64,000 nucleotides of DNA. Origin: Methylophilus sp. 13. GTDB lineage: Bacteria; Pseudomonadota; Gammaproteobacteria; Burkholderiales; Methylophilaceae. Position numbers and translations under genes: made by a program. Positions 48,678 through 56,464 of the stretch are shown here, piece after piece. The notes beneath the pieces are model-generated. The model did no database searches, had not been told where the DNA came from, and saw nothing but the letters and a program-made list of their open reading frames with translations. Position 1 is the first letter of the stretch, and each line of letters starts with the position of its first letter. Where the stretch lies: positions 186,001 through 250,000 of the forward strand of contig NZ_JADKYR010000003.1 of the NCBI RefSeq assembly GCF_015354335.1. The letters run 5' to 3'.

Positions 48678-49284
48678 AACGAACCCTATATCCAGTCAGT
48701 CGGATGATAGTGTCTGCGGGGCCTGTCACCGTAATCACAATCTGTAACACCGCATCTGCTGGCAGCGCTGCAAAAGCACCACTCCCGCCCGCCTGAGTAA
48801 TTGCAACGGATGCCGCGTAAGGGTTTAAGCCCGGTAAGGCAGTCGCATTGCCAATGCGGCAAATGCCGGCACATCCACCACCAGGCATGGAAAATCCACC
48901 ATAATCGGCCACATTATCAAATGGATCGGTGGCACTGTAACGGCTCTCTGTAGAGGGAGTGGGGCCATTCAAGGTCGCATTTTGTGGATTGGTACAATCG
49001 CCATAACTTGTCGCCGTAGAAGCATTCGGGTCATCGGGATCACAATAAGTAAAAGGCATTTGCTGGACTTCTTGCATCAGCGACTCAGCAATGGCGATTG
49101 CTTGCTTACGCGCCAGCGGATCTGCAGAATGACGTCCCATAAATGAGAGCGCACCGATAACACCGGCGATGGCGGTGGTGACAATCACCATAAACACCAC
49201 CATCTCCACCAATGAAAAACCTGCTTGCAAGCGCATGCAAGGTTTGCCTGGTTGTCTGTAAGAGTGATGTTTGTTGTGATGCAT
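48661..49284 (-). CDS. mshD: MSHA minor prepilin MshD
   Basis: 207 aa from MHHNKHHSYRQ; a start at 49236 (MRLQAG) would give a short leader that also fits prepilin peptidase. The signature is GFSLVEMVVFMVIVTTAIAG with Glu at +5. MQEVQQMPFTYCDPDDP and GGGCAGICRIG are MshD/PilV-like; Cys residues could form disulfides. It follows mshC after about 30 bases and overlaps mshO. Confidence 0.82.
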   Translation of the reverse strand: MHHNKHHSYRQPGKPCMRLQAGFSLVEMVVFMVIVTTAIAGVIGALSFMGRHSADPLARKQAIAIAESLMQEVQQMPFTYCDPDDPNASTATSYGDCTNPQNATLNGPTPSTESRYSATDPFDNVADYGGFSMPGGGCAGICRIGNATALPGLNPYAASVAITQAGGSGAFAALPADAVLQIVITVTGPADTIIRLTGYRVRYAPRI

Positions 49285-49316
49285 TGTTATTATCCAGCCT
49301 GTCACTGGTGGACTGA

Positions 49317-49775
49317 TCAGTGTATGTATCCGGTGTCCGCCTCAACAGTCACGGTCACAGATTGCGCATTATTTTTCTTGTTGGTCGCTTTATAGTTAAC
49401 CGTAGAATTAGGCACCACCCGCCCGAGTGCGTCAAAGCCCACGCTTACGTTGCCTGAGGTGATATCCACATTCTTGCTGCTGGTAAATACATATGCAGCA
49501 GTCGTCTCAGGATTGATCACTGCCTGATTGCACGCGGTATCGAAACATAAGCTAACCGTATCTGGCACCGCATTATTGAGAATCACATACACATTCCGAC
49601 GCTGGGCAATCGCTGTTTTTTGCGCATAGCGTAATGTAGATGAAAGTAAACCCGCGTCACCGCGGGTTTCGAAGATATCGCCGTTTGCGAATCTGGGCAT
49701 TGCCACAGCCACCATAACGCCTGTCAAAGCAATTACCACAACCAACTCGACAAGCGTAAAGCCATCAGATTTCAT
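49317..49775 (-). CDS. mshC: MSHA minor prepilin MshC (GspH-like)
   Basis: 152 aa with the very short leader MKSDG and GFTLVELVVVIALTGVMVAVAMPRF (Glu +5). GspH/FimT-type body: LRYAQKTAIAQRRNVYVIL is the typical second helix/strand. One Cys pair (LCFDTACN). It follows mshA by 12 bases. Confidence 0.85.
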   Translation of the reverse strand: MKSDGFTLVELVVVIALTGVMVAVAMPRFANGDIFETRGDAGLLSSTLRYAQKTAIAQRRNVYVILNNAVPDTVSLCFDTACNQAVINPETTAAYVFTSSKNVDITSGNVSVGFDALGRVVPNSTVNYKATNKKNNAQSVTVTVEADTGYIH

Positions 49776-49787
49776 AAGTACTTTTTG

Positions 49788-50231
49788 TTAGCCTCCACAG
49801 TTACCAGCACTTAAATTTGCAGTACTAACAACACCCGTCGCGGCAGTATAAGTAACTGTACATGTGTTGAAAGTACCCACTTGAAAAGTTGATACTCCGT
49901 TATTGTGACTCGCTGTAAATTGAGCATCTAAACTCTGCAATGCAGCAACAATGCCTGCAGCATCAGCGGTAGGATATCCGGAGTTATTTACTGTGACCGC
50001 TTGACCATCCATCGTTACTTGCAATGCAGCGGCATTACTACCAGCCGCAACCCAGGAAGCTCTAGCCAAATTAGCAGCAGATCGTAAAGATGCCGCCAGC
50101 CCATTTCCAGCAGCAACCCTTGCGTTTGATTGCACATTCACAAATCTTGGCAACGCCGTAGCCGCCAAAATACCAAGCACTGCAATCACAACAACCAATT
50201 CAACCAATGTAAAACCAGCTTGTTTTTTCAT
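49788..50231 (-). CDS. mshA: MSHA major pilin MshA
   Basis: 147 aa: leader MKKQAG, then FTLVELVVVIAVLGILAATALPRFVNVQ with Glu at +5. The body is Ala/Thr rich with the MshA pattern ARASWVAAGSNAAALQVTMDG and GYPTADAAGIVAALQSL, and a C-terminal disulfide pair (NTCTVTY and GNCGG). AGGAG precedes the ATG by 9 bases. Its own sigma-54-like promoter lies at 50306-50321, fitting high expression of the structural subunit. Confidence 0.9.
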   Translation of the reverse strand: MKKQAGFTLVELVVVIAVLGILAATALPRFVNVQSNARVAAGNGLAASLRSAANLARASWVAAGSNAAALQVTMDGQAVTVNNSGYPTADAAGIVAALQSLDAQFTASHNNGVSTFQVGTFNTCTVTYTAATGVVSTANLSAGNCGG

Positions 50232-50305
50232 TACTAAAACTCCTAATCAAAATGCCCTGTCGTTCTTATCCCAGTGGCAGGTTAACACTGCGTTAAATTG
50301 TCATT

Positions 50306-50321
50306 AGCAAATACTATGCCA
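50306..50321 (-). promoter_or_regulatory. sigma-54-like promoter of mshA
   Basis: Minus strand TGGCAT-AGTAT-TTGCT: one mismatch to TGGCAC-N5-TTGCW, with the essential GG and GC at the right distance. The expected start leaves a leader of about 60 bases before mshA. Confidence 0.7.
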
Positions 50322-50353
50322 GACAATTTTGGTCCATTCCACTACACCCAAAA

Positions 50354-51568
50354 CTAGCTACCTTTTAGCATCACAGAACTCATGTCCCAGATTGGTAAAA
50401 ATACCCCCAATGCAAGCACTAGGACGAGGGCTCCCAAAAAGATAATCAAAATAGGCTCAATCTGCGCACCCAATGTTTTGACGTCATACTCCACATCTGC
50501 CTGATACATATCGGCAATTTCCTGCATTAATGTATCCAGCGAGCCTGACTCTTCGCCAACGGCGATCATTTGTAAAACGAGTGAGTTGAACACGCCGGTT
50601 TGCGTAGCGGTTCTTAGTATGGTTTCGCCGCGCTCAATGCCAGCAGACATGCTTAGGATTTTTGCTGAAATATAGTCGTTTTCGACTGTTTGTGACACTA
50701 GCCTTAAAGCTGACAGAATGGGCAAACCACTGCGTGTAGACAACGCAAAGCTACGGGCAAAACGGGCCATGGTGCCTTTAAAAATAATTTTGCCGGCAAT
50801 CGGGATACGCATTTTGATACGGTCCCAATTTGACCGACCACTTGCCGTTTTAACATAAGCTTTAAAAGACCAACCTGCCGCGGCTATCATGCCAATCAGC
50901 ACAAACCAGTAATTGCGCATAAAGTTTGAAAATGCAATCAGCACCTTGGTGATGAATGGCAAATCGGCATGCATGCTGGCAAACACTTTTTCAAACTGAG
51001 GAATCACCATGACGTTGATCACCACAATGGCAATGGCCATGGCGGTAATCACAAACATAGGATATTGCAAAGCCGACTTAATTTGCCCACGCATAAAGCG
51101 GTCAAACTCAATATGCTCGGACAGACGCAGAAAAATATTGTCCAGGTTACCTGTGGTCTCCCCCACGCGGATCATGCTGATATAAAAGCCATTGAATACC
51201 TTGGGGTGCTCAGTCATGGCAACCGACAATTCACGGCCTGAGTCCAGGCTCACTCGCAGTTGACCGACCACTTGCGCCAGCTTAGGGTTACCTACTGAGC
51301 TTTGAATACCTGAGAGGGCGCGCATAATCGGAATACCGGCTTTAAGCAGCGTATACATCTGCTTGCTGAAAATCATCACCTCAAGACTGGTGATTTTCTC
51401 TTCAAACAGGTTAATCGCAACAGCACCCGTTTTCTTGGGCTTAATCTCAACTGGCGTAATTCGGGTACCAATTAACGCGGCGCCCAAGGCATCGGCATCG
51501 GCGGCTTCTTGTACCCCAGTCACCATCATGCCATCTTCGGTGCGCCCTTTGTATTCAAATAATGGCAT
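50354..51568 (-). CDS. mshG: MSHA inner-membrane platform protein MshG (GspF/PilC)
   Basis: 404 aa with two GspF domains (about 70-195 and 270-395) and three membrane helices. MPLFEYKGRTEDG is the PilC/GspF opening; GIPIMRALSGIQ and GLPILSALRLV head the two repeats, and GEESGSLDTLMQEIADMYQ is the family signature. It lies 5 bases after mshE. Confidence 0.94.
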   Translation of the reverse strand: MPLFEYKGRTEDGMMVTGVQEAADADALGAALIGTRITPVEIKPKKTGAVAINLFEEKITSLEVMIFSKQMYTLLKAGIPIMRALSGIQSSVGNPKLAQVVGQLRVSLDSGRELSVAMTEHPKVFNGFYISMIRVGETTGNLDNIFLRLSEHIEFDRFMRGQIKSALQYPMFVITAMAIAIVVINVMVIPQFEKVFASMHADLPFITKVLIAFSNFMRNYWFVLIGMIAAAGWSFKAYVKTASGRSNWDRIKMRIPIAGKIIFKGTMARFARSFALSTRSGLPILSALRLVSQTVENDYISAKILSMSAGIERGETILRTATQTGVFNSLVLQMIAVGEESGSLDTLMQEIADMYQADVEYDVKTLGAQIEPILIIFLGALVLVLALGVFLPIWDMSSVMLKGS

Positions 51569-51573
51569 AGGCG

Positions 51574-53280
51574 TTATTCTTCAAACTGGTTATCGACACG
51601 CATGATTTCTTCCAGCGTGGTTTTACCTTCAATCGCCAATTGCAGCGATTGGTCGCGCAGGGTTTTACCTTTGAGACGTTCACGCGCTTTTTTGATAAAG
51701 ATATTGGTATCCGGCATGTTGGCTGCCATTGCCAGCTCATCGGTCATTTCAAGAAACTCATACAAGCCTACCCGCCCCAGATAACCGGTACGGTTGCAAT
51801 GCTGACAGCCTTTGCCATGGCGGAAGTTGGTCGGTAAGGTTGCATCCGGCAACACCTGATTGAGCCACACCGTTTCACTCTCGGTAGGCGCATGCTCATC
51901 AGCACAGTGCGGGCAAATCAGCCTTACCAGACGTTGCGCCATGACACCGAGCAAGGACATGGCCACCATGAAACGCGGCACCCCCATATCAATCAAACGC
52001 ACGGGCGCAGTGGAGGCATCATTAGTATGTAACGTTGAAAGTACCAAATGCCCTGTCATTGAGGCACGCAAACCGGTCTGCGCGGTTTCTTCATCACGCA
52101 TTTCGCCCACCAGCACAATATCTGGATCCTGACGCAAAATGGCACGTAGCAACTTGGGGAAATCCAGCTCGATTTTTTCATTGACCTGCGTCTGAATAAT
52201 GCCGGGTAAACGGTACTCCACCGGGTCTTCCACCGTAATGACTTTGGTTTCGGGGGTATTAAGCTCACTCAATGCTGAGTACAAGGTCGTCGTTTTACCA
52301 CTCCCGGTAGGCCCGGTGACCAACACCATACCACTGGGGCGGTTAATCATTTTTCTAAAGCGTGCGAGTAAGGCAGGCGGCATGCCCAATTTGTCCAGCT
52401 GAAAGTGCGCAGTATTTTGAATCAGCAGACGCATGACCACCGTTTCGCCATACTGCGTTGGCATGGTCGAAATACGCATATCGACCGCCTTACCTTTGAC
52501 CGAGAAGCCAAAACGACCATCTTGTGGCAGGCGCTTTTCAGAGATATCCAAGCCAGCCATGATCTTGAGACGCATGACCAACGCAGTGGCAATTTTGATA
52601 TCTGCCTGGGTTTGAAAGTGCATGACACCATCAATCCGAAAGCGGATCAGCAGCTTGTTGTCTTGCGGCTCAATGTGCACGTCAGACGCTCGCACTTGCA
52701 CCGCGTCCTCAAAAATCGTCTGCAACAGCTTGACCACAGGCGCATCGTCTACGCCCAGGTCTACGCCCATCATACTTGAGAGATCGGCATTGCTGTCTGC
52801 CAGGTCCTCTTGCAACTCAAGCGCCAGTGAAGAAATCTGCTCAGTCTGGCGATAGGAACGATCAATGGTCTGCATGAGCAGACTCTCTTGCACCACGACG
52901 ATATCAATATCACGCCTGAGCAGCCTGACCAATTCGTCATAGGCATAGACATCCGAAGGGTCAACCATCGCCACCAGAATGCTGTCTGGACGCTCTTCGA
53001 GCAAAATGGCACGGAAACGACGTGCCTGCACTTCAGGGAGTTTTTGAACCTGCTTGGGATCCAGCTCATACTGGCCAAGATCCAGGAAAGGGATATTGAG
53101 CTGATGTGCAACGGCTTCAGCAATTTGCCGCTCGTTGGCATAGCCTTTTTCAGCAATCACCCGTCCAAGGCGGCGGCCTGTCTTGCGCTGCTCTTCCAGC
53201 GCCTGATCCAGTTCAGCTTGGGTCATGAAATTCTGTCTGACCAGAATTTCACCTAATCTAATTTTCTCGGGACGAGCCAT
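51574..53280 (-). CDS. mshE: MSHA extension ATPase MshE, c-di-GMP-binding type
   Basis: 568-aa GspE/PilB ATPase. The N-terminal MshEN domain holds the tandem c-di-GMP-binding pattern: IRLGEILVRQNFMTQAELDQ then ALEEQ, and RRLGRVIAEKGYANERQIAE. In Vibrio MshE this region binds c-di-GMP and turns on the pilus. Walker A GPTGSGKTTTL, Asp box ITVEDPVEYRL, Walker B RQDPDIVLVGEMRDEET and His box LSTLHTND are intact. A tetracysteine metal site (CPHC ... CQHC) is present. First gene of the locus, diverging from trmL with a possible sigma-54 promoter overlapping the trmL leader. Confidence 0.95.
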   Translation of the reverse strand: MARPEKIRLGEILVRQNFMTQAELDQALEEQRKTGRRLGRVIAEKGYANERQIAEAVAHQLNIPFLDLGQYELDPKQVQKLPEVQARRFRAILLEERPDSILVAMVDPSDVYAYDELVRLLRRDIDIVVVQESLLMQTIDRSYRQTEQISSLALELQEDLADSNADLSSMMGVDLGVDDAPVVKLLQTIFEDAVQVRASDVHIEPQDNKLLIRFRIDGVMHFQTQADIKIATALVMRLKIMAGLDISEKRLPQDGRFGFSVKGKAVDMRISTMPTQYGETVVMRLLIQNTAHFQLDKLGMPPALLARFRKMINRPSGMVLVTGPTGSGKTTTLYSALSELNTPETKVITVEDPVEYRLPGIIQTQVNEKIELDFPKLLRAILRQDPDIVLVGEMRDEETAQTGLRASMTGHLVLSTLHTNDASTAPVRLIDMGVPRFMVAMSLLGVMAQRLVRLICPHCADEHAPTESETVWLNQVLPDATLPTNFRHGKGCQHCNRTGYLGRVGLYEFLEMTDELAMAANMPDTNIFIKKARERLKGKTLRDQSLQLAIEGKTTLEEIMRVDNQFEE

Positions 53281-53348
53281 GGCGTTGTAATTATTTATCT
53301 TGAGATACTTTCTCGACTATCATATCACCGTCATACTATCCTTGCGTA

Positions 53349-53364
53349 AGCAAACAAGCAGCCA
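53349..53364 (-). promoter_or_regulatory. possible sigma-54 promoter of mshE
   Basis: Minus strand TGGCTG-CTTGT-TTGCT. GG and GC are correctly spaced; two bases of the -24 box differ from consensus. The predicted leader is about 57 bases, close to that of mshA. It lies 4 bases before the trmL start codon on the other strand. Confidence 0.5.
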
Positions 53365-53367
53365 AAC

Positions 53368-53832
53368 ATGTTTCATATCGTGCTTTTCGAACCCGAAATC
53401 CCGCCCAATACAGGCAACATTATCCGTCTCTGTGCCAATGCAGGTGCCAGGCTGCATCTGGTCAAACCACTGGGTTTTGAACTTTCAGATAAACAGTTAA
53501 AGCGGGCTGGACTGGACTACCATGAATATGCAGCGTTGACCGTGTATGAAAACTGGGCGGAATGCCAGCAAGCGCTGCATGGAAAACGCATGTTTGCCTT
53601 GACCACCAAAGGCAGCACGCGCCACAGCGATTTGCAGTTTAAAGACGAGGATGTATTTGTGTTTGGACCAGAGTCACGTGGCTTGCCAGAAGAAATTCGC
53701 GCCCAATTTGCGGCAGAGCATCGTGTCAGATTGCCAATGTTGCCGCATAGCCGTAGCCTGAATTTATCCAACTCAGCCGCAATTTTGCTGTATGAAGCCT
53801 GGCGACAAGTCGGGTTTACCGGTGGTGTTTAA
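53368..53832 (+). CDS. trmL: tRNA (cytidine/uridine-34 2'-O)-methyltransferase
   Basis: SPOUT-family methyltransferase acting on the wobble base of tRNA-Leu (154 aa). FEPEIPPNTGNIIRLCAN at the start and FGPESRGLPEEIR with LPMLPHSRSLNLSNSAAILLYEAWRQ near the C-terminus form the trefoil-knot SAM site. No extra RNA-binding domain, as expected for TrmL. It diverges from mshE with 87 bases between starts. Confidence 0.95.
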   Translation: MFHIVLFEPEIPPNTGNIIRLCANAGARLHLVKPLGFELSDKQLKRAGLDYHEYAALTVYENWAECQQALHGKRMFALTTKGSTRHSDLQFKDEDVFVFGPESRGLPEEIRAQFAAEHRVRLPMLPHSRSLNLSNSAAILLYEAWRQVGFTGGV

Positions 53833-53856
53833 AATCACCGTCTAAAACCTATAGAC

Positions 53857-53955
53857 AAAAAAAGCCCCGATTAAGGGGTAAATCGGGGCAATAGGCCTCA
53901 TCGTAAAGGCTTCCGCTCAGGGAGGAAAGAAGCGGAAAGATGATTCATCATCATC
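53857..53955 (-). ncRNA. candidate ~100-nt small RNA with anti-Shine-Dalgarno loop
   Basis: Minus-strand transcript unit between two plus-strand genes. It has (1) an ECF/sigma-E-like promoter (see 53962-53991), (2) a hairpin TTTCCGCT ... AGCGGAAG (about 53911-53942) whose 13-base loop TCTTTCCTCCCTG is complementary to ribosome-binding sites, (3) a small GCCT/AGGC helix, and (4) an intrinsic terminator GCCCCGATT/AATCGGGGC followed by seven T, ending near 53857. No ORF is present. CUUUCCUCCC-type loops recall the stress-induced CcsR or cuckoo RNAs described in alphaproteobacteria; homology is not claimed. Confidence 0.6.
53864..53889 (-). terminator. terminator of the candidate small RNA
   Basis: 9-bp stem GCCCCGATT/AATCGGGGC with an 8-base loop, T-run only on the minus strand (53857-53863). 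It therefore does not serve trmL well, whose transcript comes from the other strand. Confidence 0.85.
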
Positions 53956-53961
53956 GTGCAA

Positions 53962-53991
53962 GTATGAGTGTGGGATGTTTTAAAAAGTTCC
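53962..53991 (-). promoter_or_regulatory. ECF/sigma-E-like promoter of the candidate small RNA
   Basis: Minus strand GGAACTT (53985-53991), 17-base spacer, TCATAC (53962-53967). GGAACTT is the classical -35 box of RpoE-type factors; the -10 is less well matched. Confidence 0.5.
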
Positions 53992-54077
53992 AGAGAAATG
54001 TTGCGTGCAACGATTTGCCGAGTACAAGCGCATGCTTAGACTGCGCCTGAAACGCTGCATCATGCGATAATAACAGC

Positions 54078-56258
54078 ATGTATTCTGAAAATAATCTGTT
54101 ACAGGGCCTGAATGATAAACAACTGCAAGCGGTCACCCTGCCGCATGTCTCGGCACTCATTCTAGCCGGGGCCGGCAGTGGCAAAACCCGCGTGCTCACC
54201 ACGCGGATTGCCTGGTTGATCCAAACCGGGCAAACCTCCCCCATGGGCCTGATGGCAGTGACGTTTACCAACAAAGCTGCCAAGGAAATGCTGACCCGCC
54301 TCACCAGCATGTTGCCGATCAATACACGCGGCATGTGGGCAGGCACCTTTCACGGCTTGTGTAACCGCATGTTGCGCGCGCATTACCGTGAAGCGGGCTT
54401 ACCTAATACCTTTCAGATTTTAGATACCGCCGACCAGCTTTCTGCCATCAAGCGCGTGATGAAACTGATGAATGTGGATGATGAAAAATATCCACCCAAG
54501 CAGGTGATGGGCTATATCAATAGCTGCAAAGAGGAAGGCCTGCGAGCGGATAGCGTCGATGCTTACGACGGCCATAGCCAGAAATTGCGCGAAATTTATG
54601 CGGCCTATGATCAGCAATGTAACCGCGAAGGCGTGGCCGATTTTGCCGAGTTATTATTGCGTTGCTACGAGTTGCTAGAACGCGAACCGCACATCCGTGC
54701 GCATTATCAGCAACGCTTTCAATATATCCTGGTCGATGAGTTTCAGGACACCAACCGTCTGCAATACCTGTGGCTAAAACTGTTAGGCGGCGCACATAAC
54801 AGTATTTTTGCCGTCGGGGATGACGACCAGAGCATTTACGCATTCCGTGGCGCACGCGTCGGCAATATGAATGACTTCCAGCGCGATTTCAACGTGCAGA
54901 ATATCGTCAAGCTCGAAGAAAACTACCGTTCGCACAGCAACATCCTCGATGCCGCCAACGCCATCATTGCCAACAACCGCAACCGTTTGGGTAAAAACCT
55001 GTGGACCTCGGCCGGCAAGGGCGAGCCGATTCGCATTTATGAGGCTTACAACGATACCGACGAAGCGCAGTTTATTGTCGATGAAGTGAATATGCTGCAA
55101 AAAGAAGGCGTACCCTTGGGCGAGATGGCCCTGCTCTACCGCAGCAATGCGCAGTCCCGCATTCTCGAACATACCCTGTTTTCGGCCAACATCCCTTACC
55201 GCGTGTATGGCGGTCTGCGCTTTTTCGAGCGGGCTGAAATCAAACACGCTTTGGCCTACATGCGGCTGATTGCCAACGCCAACGACGACACGGCCTTGTT
55301 GCGTATTATTAACTTCCCGCCCCGCGGCATCGGTGCGCGTGGCCTAGAACAACTGCAAGAAGCTGCGCGCCAAAATGAATGCAGCTTATGGCAGGCCGCC
55401 ACCAACAAAGTGGGTGAAGGCAAGCTAGGCAGCAAAGGCCTGGATGGCTTTGTCGCCTTGATCCGGCAAATTGTTGACCAAGGCTACGGCATCACGCTGG
55501 GTGAAATGGCAGAAATGGTCATCAACCTGAGTGGCCTGATGGCGCACTACCAAAACGACAAAGAAGGCGAAGACCGCATTGAAAACTTGCAAGAACTGGT
55601 GACGGCTGCGGTCGCCTTTAGCAAGCAGGACTTGGGTAACCATCACAACATGGAGGAAGATGCCGACCTGCTGACCCAGTTTCTGAACCATGCCAGCCTA
55701 GAAGCAGGCGACCATCAGGCCGACGTTGGTCATGAGGCCCTGCAACTGATGACCGTGCATGCCGCCAAAGGTCTGGAGTTTCAGAGTGTGTTTATCAGCG
55801 GCGTCGAAGAAGGCCTGTTCCCACACGAGCAAGCTGCCTATGAAAATGGTGGCCTTGAGGAAGAGCGGCGGCTCATGTACGTCGCCGTCACGCGCGCGCG
55901 CCAGCGCTTGTATATGACCTATGCGCAAAGCCGCATGCTACATGGACAAGTTCGCTACGGCATCCCTTCACGCTTTGTCGATGAAATTCCTGCCGAACTC
56001 ACCAAACGCCTGAATAGCAAACCGGCTGCCAAACCTTATGCGGCTGGCGGTCAATACACCATGCCAGCTGCACAACCGGCAAGCACCCAGTCCAACTATC
56101 CGTTCAAGATTGGTCAAAGTGTGCGCCACAGCAAATTTGGCGAAGGCGTGGTAGTCAGCTATGAAGGCAATGCCAGCGATCTGGCCGTGAAAGTGAATTT
56201 TGGCAGCGCCGGATTGAAAACGCTGATGCTCGAATACGCCAAGCTGGAAAAAATCTGA
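54078..56258 (+). CDS. uvrD: DNA helicase II, UvrD
   Basis: 726-aa SF1A 3'-5' helicase for nucleotide excision and mismatch repair. Motif I LILAGAGSGKTRVL, Ia AVTFTNKAAKEM, II LVDEFQDTN, III VGDDDQSIYAFRGA, IV LLYRSNAQSR, V VHAAKGLEFQSVF and VI YVAVTRARQRLYM are all intact. The C-terminal Tudor-like module of UvrD/PcrA (KIGQSVRHSKFGEGVVVSYEG) separates it from Rep. The ATG lies about 90 bases downstream of the small-RNA promoter, on the opposite strand. Confidence 0.96.
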   Translation: MYSENNLLQGLNDKQLQAVTLPHVSALILAGAGSGKTRVLTTRIAWLIQTGQTSPMGLMAVTFTNKAAKEMLTRLTSMLPINTRGMWAGTFHGLCNRMLRAHYREAGLPNTFQILDTADQLSAIKRVMKLMNVDDEKYPPKQVMGYINSCKEEGLRADSVDAYDGHSQKLREIYAAYDQQCNREGVADFAELLLRCYELLEREPHIRAHYQQRFQYILVDEFQDTNRLQYLWLKLLGGAHNSIFAVGDDDQSIYAFRGARVGNMNDFQRDFNVQNIVKLEENYRSHSNILDAANAIIANNRNRLGKNLWTSAGKGEPIRIYEAYNDTDEAQFIVDEVNMLQKEGVPLGEMALLYRSNAQSRILEHTLFSANIPYRVYGGLRFFERAEIKHALAYMRLIANANDDTALLRIINFPPRGIGARGLEQLQEAARQNECSLWQAATNKVGEGKLGSKGLDGFVALIRQIVDQGYGITLGEMAEMVINLSGLMAHYQNDKEGEDRIENLQELVTAAVAFSKQDLGNHHNMEEDADLLTQFLNHASLEAGDHQADVGHEALQLMTVHAAKGLEFQSVFISGVEEGLFPHEQAAYENGGLEEERRLMYVAVTRARQRLYMTYAQSRMLHGQVRYGIPSRFVDEIPAELTKRLNSKPAAKPYAAGGQYTMPAAQPASTQSNYPFKIGQSVRHSKFGEGVVVSYEGNASDLAVKVNFGSAGLKTLMLEYAKLEKI

Positions 56259-56464
56259 GGTCGTTTACGCCTGTTAACGAGGCCTCAGGGCAGTAACCTC
56301 ACGCACCGTCTGTTGATACGCCTCAAGTTGAGGTTTCATTCGTCTCAGTTGTTACGTTCAACCATTTCAAGCTAGCTTGCAGCACAAGATATTGTCATAA
56401 ATATTTCATCCAATCTTGACATTTCCTTGATCAAGAATCTTCACGCTTCGTCGATACTGCTAGC

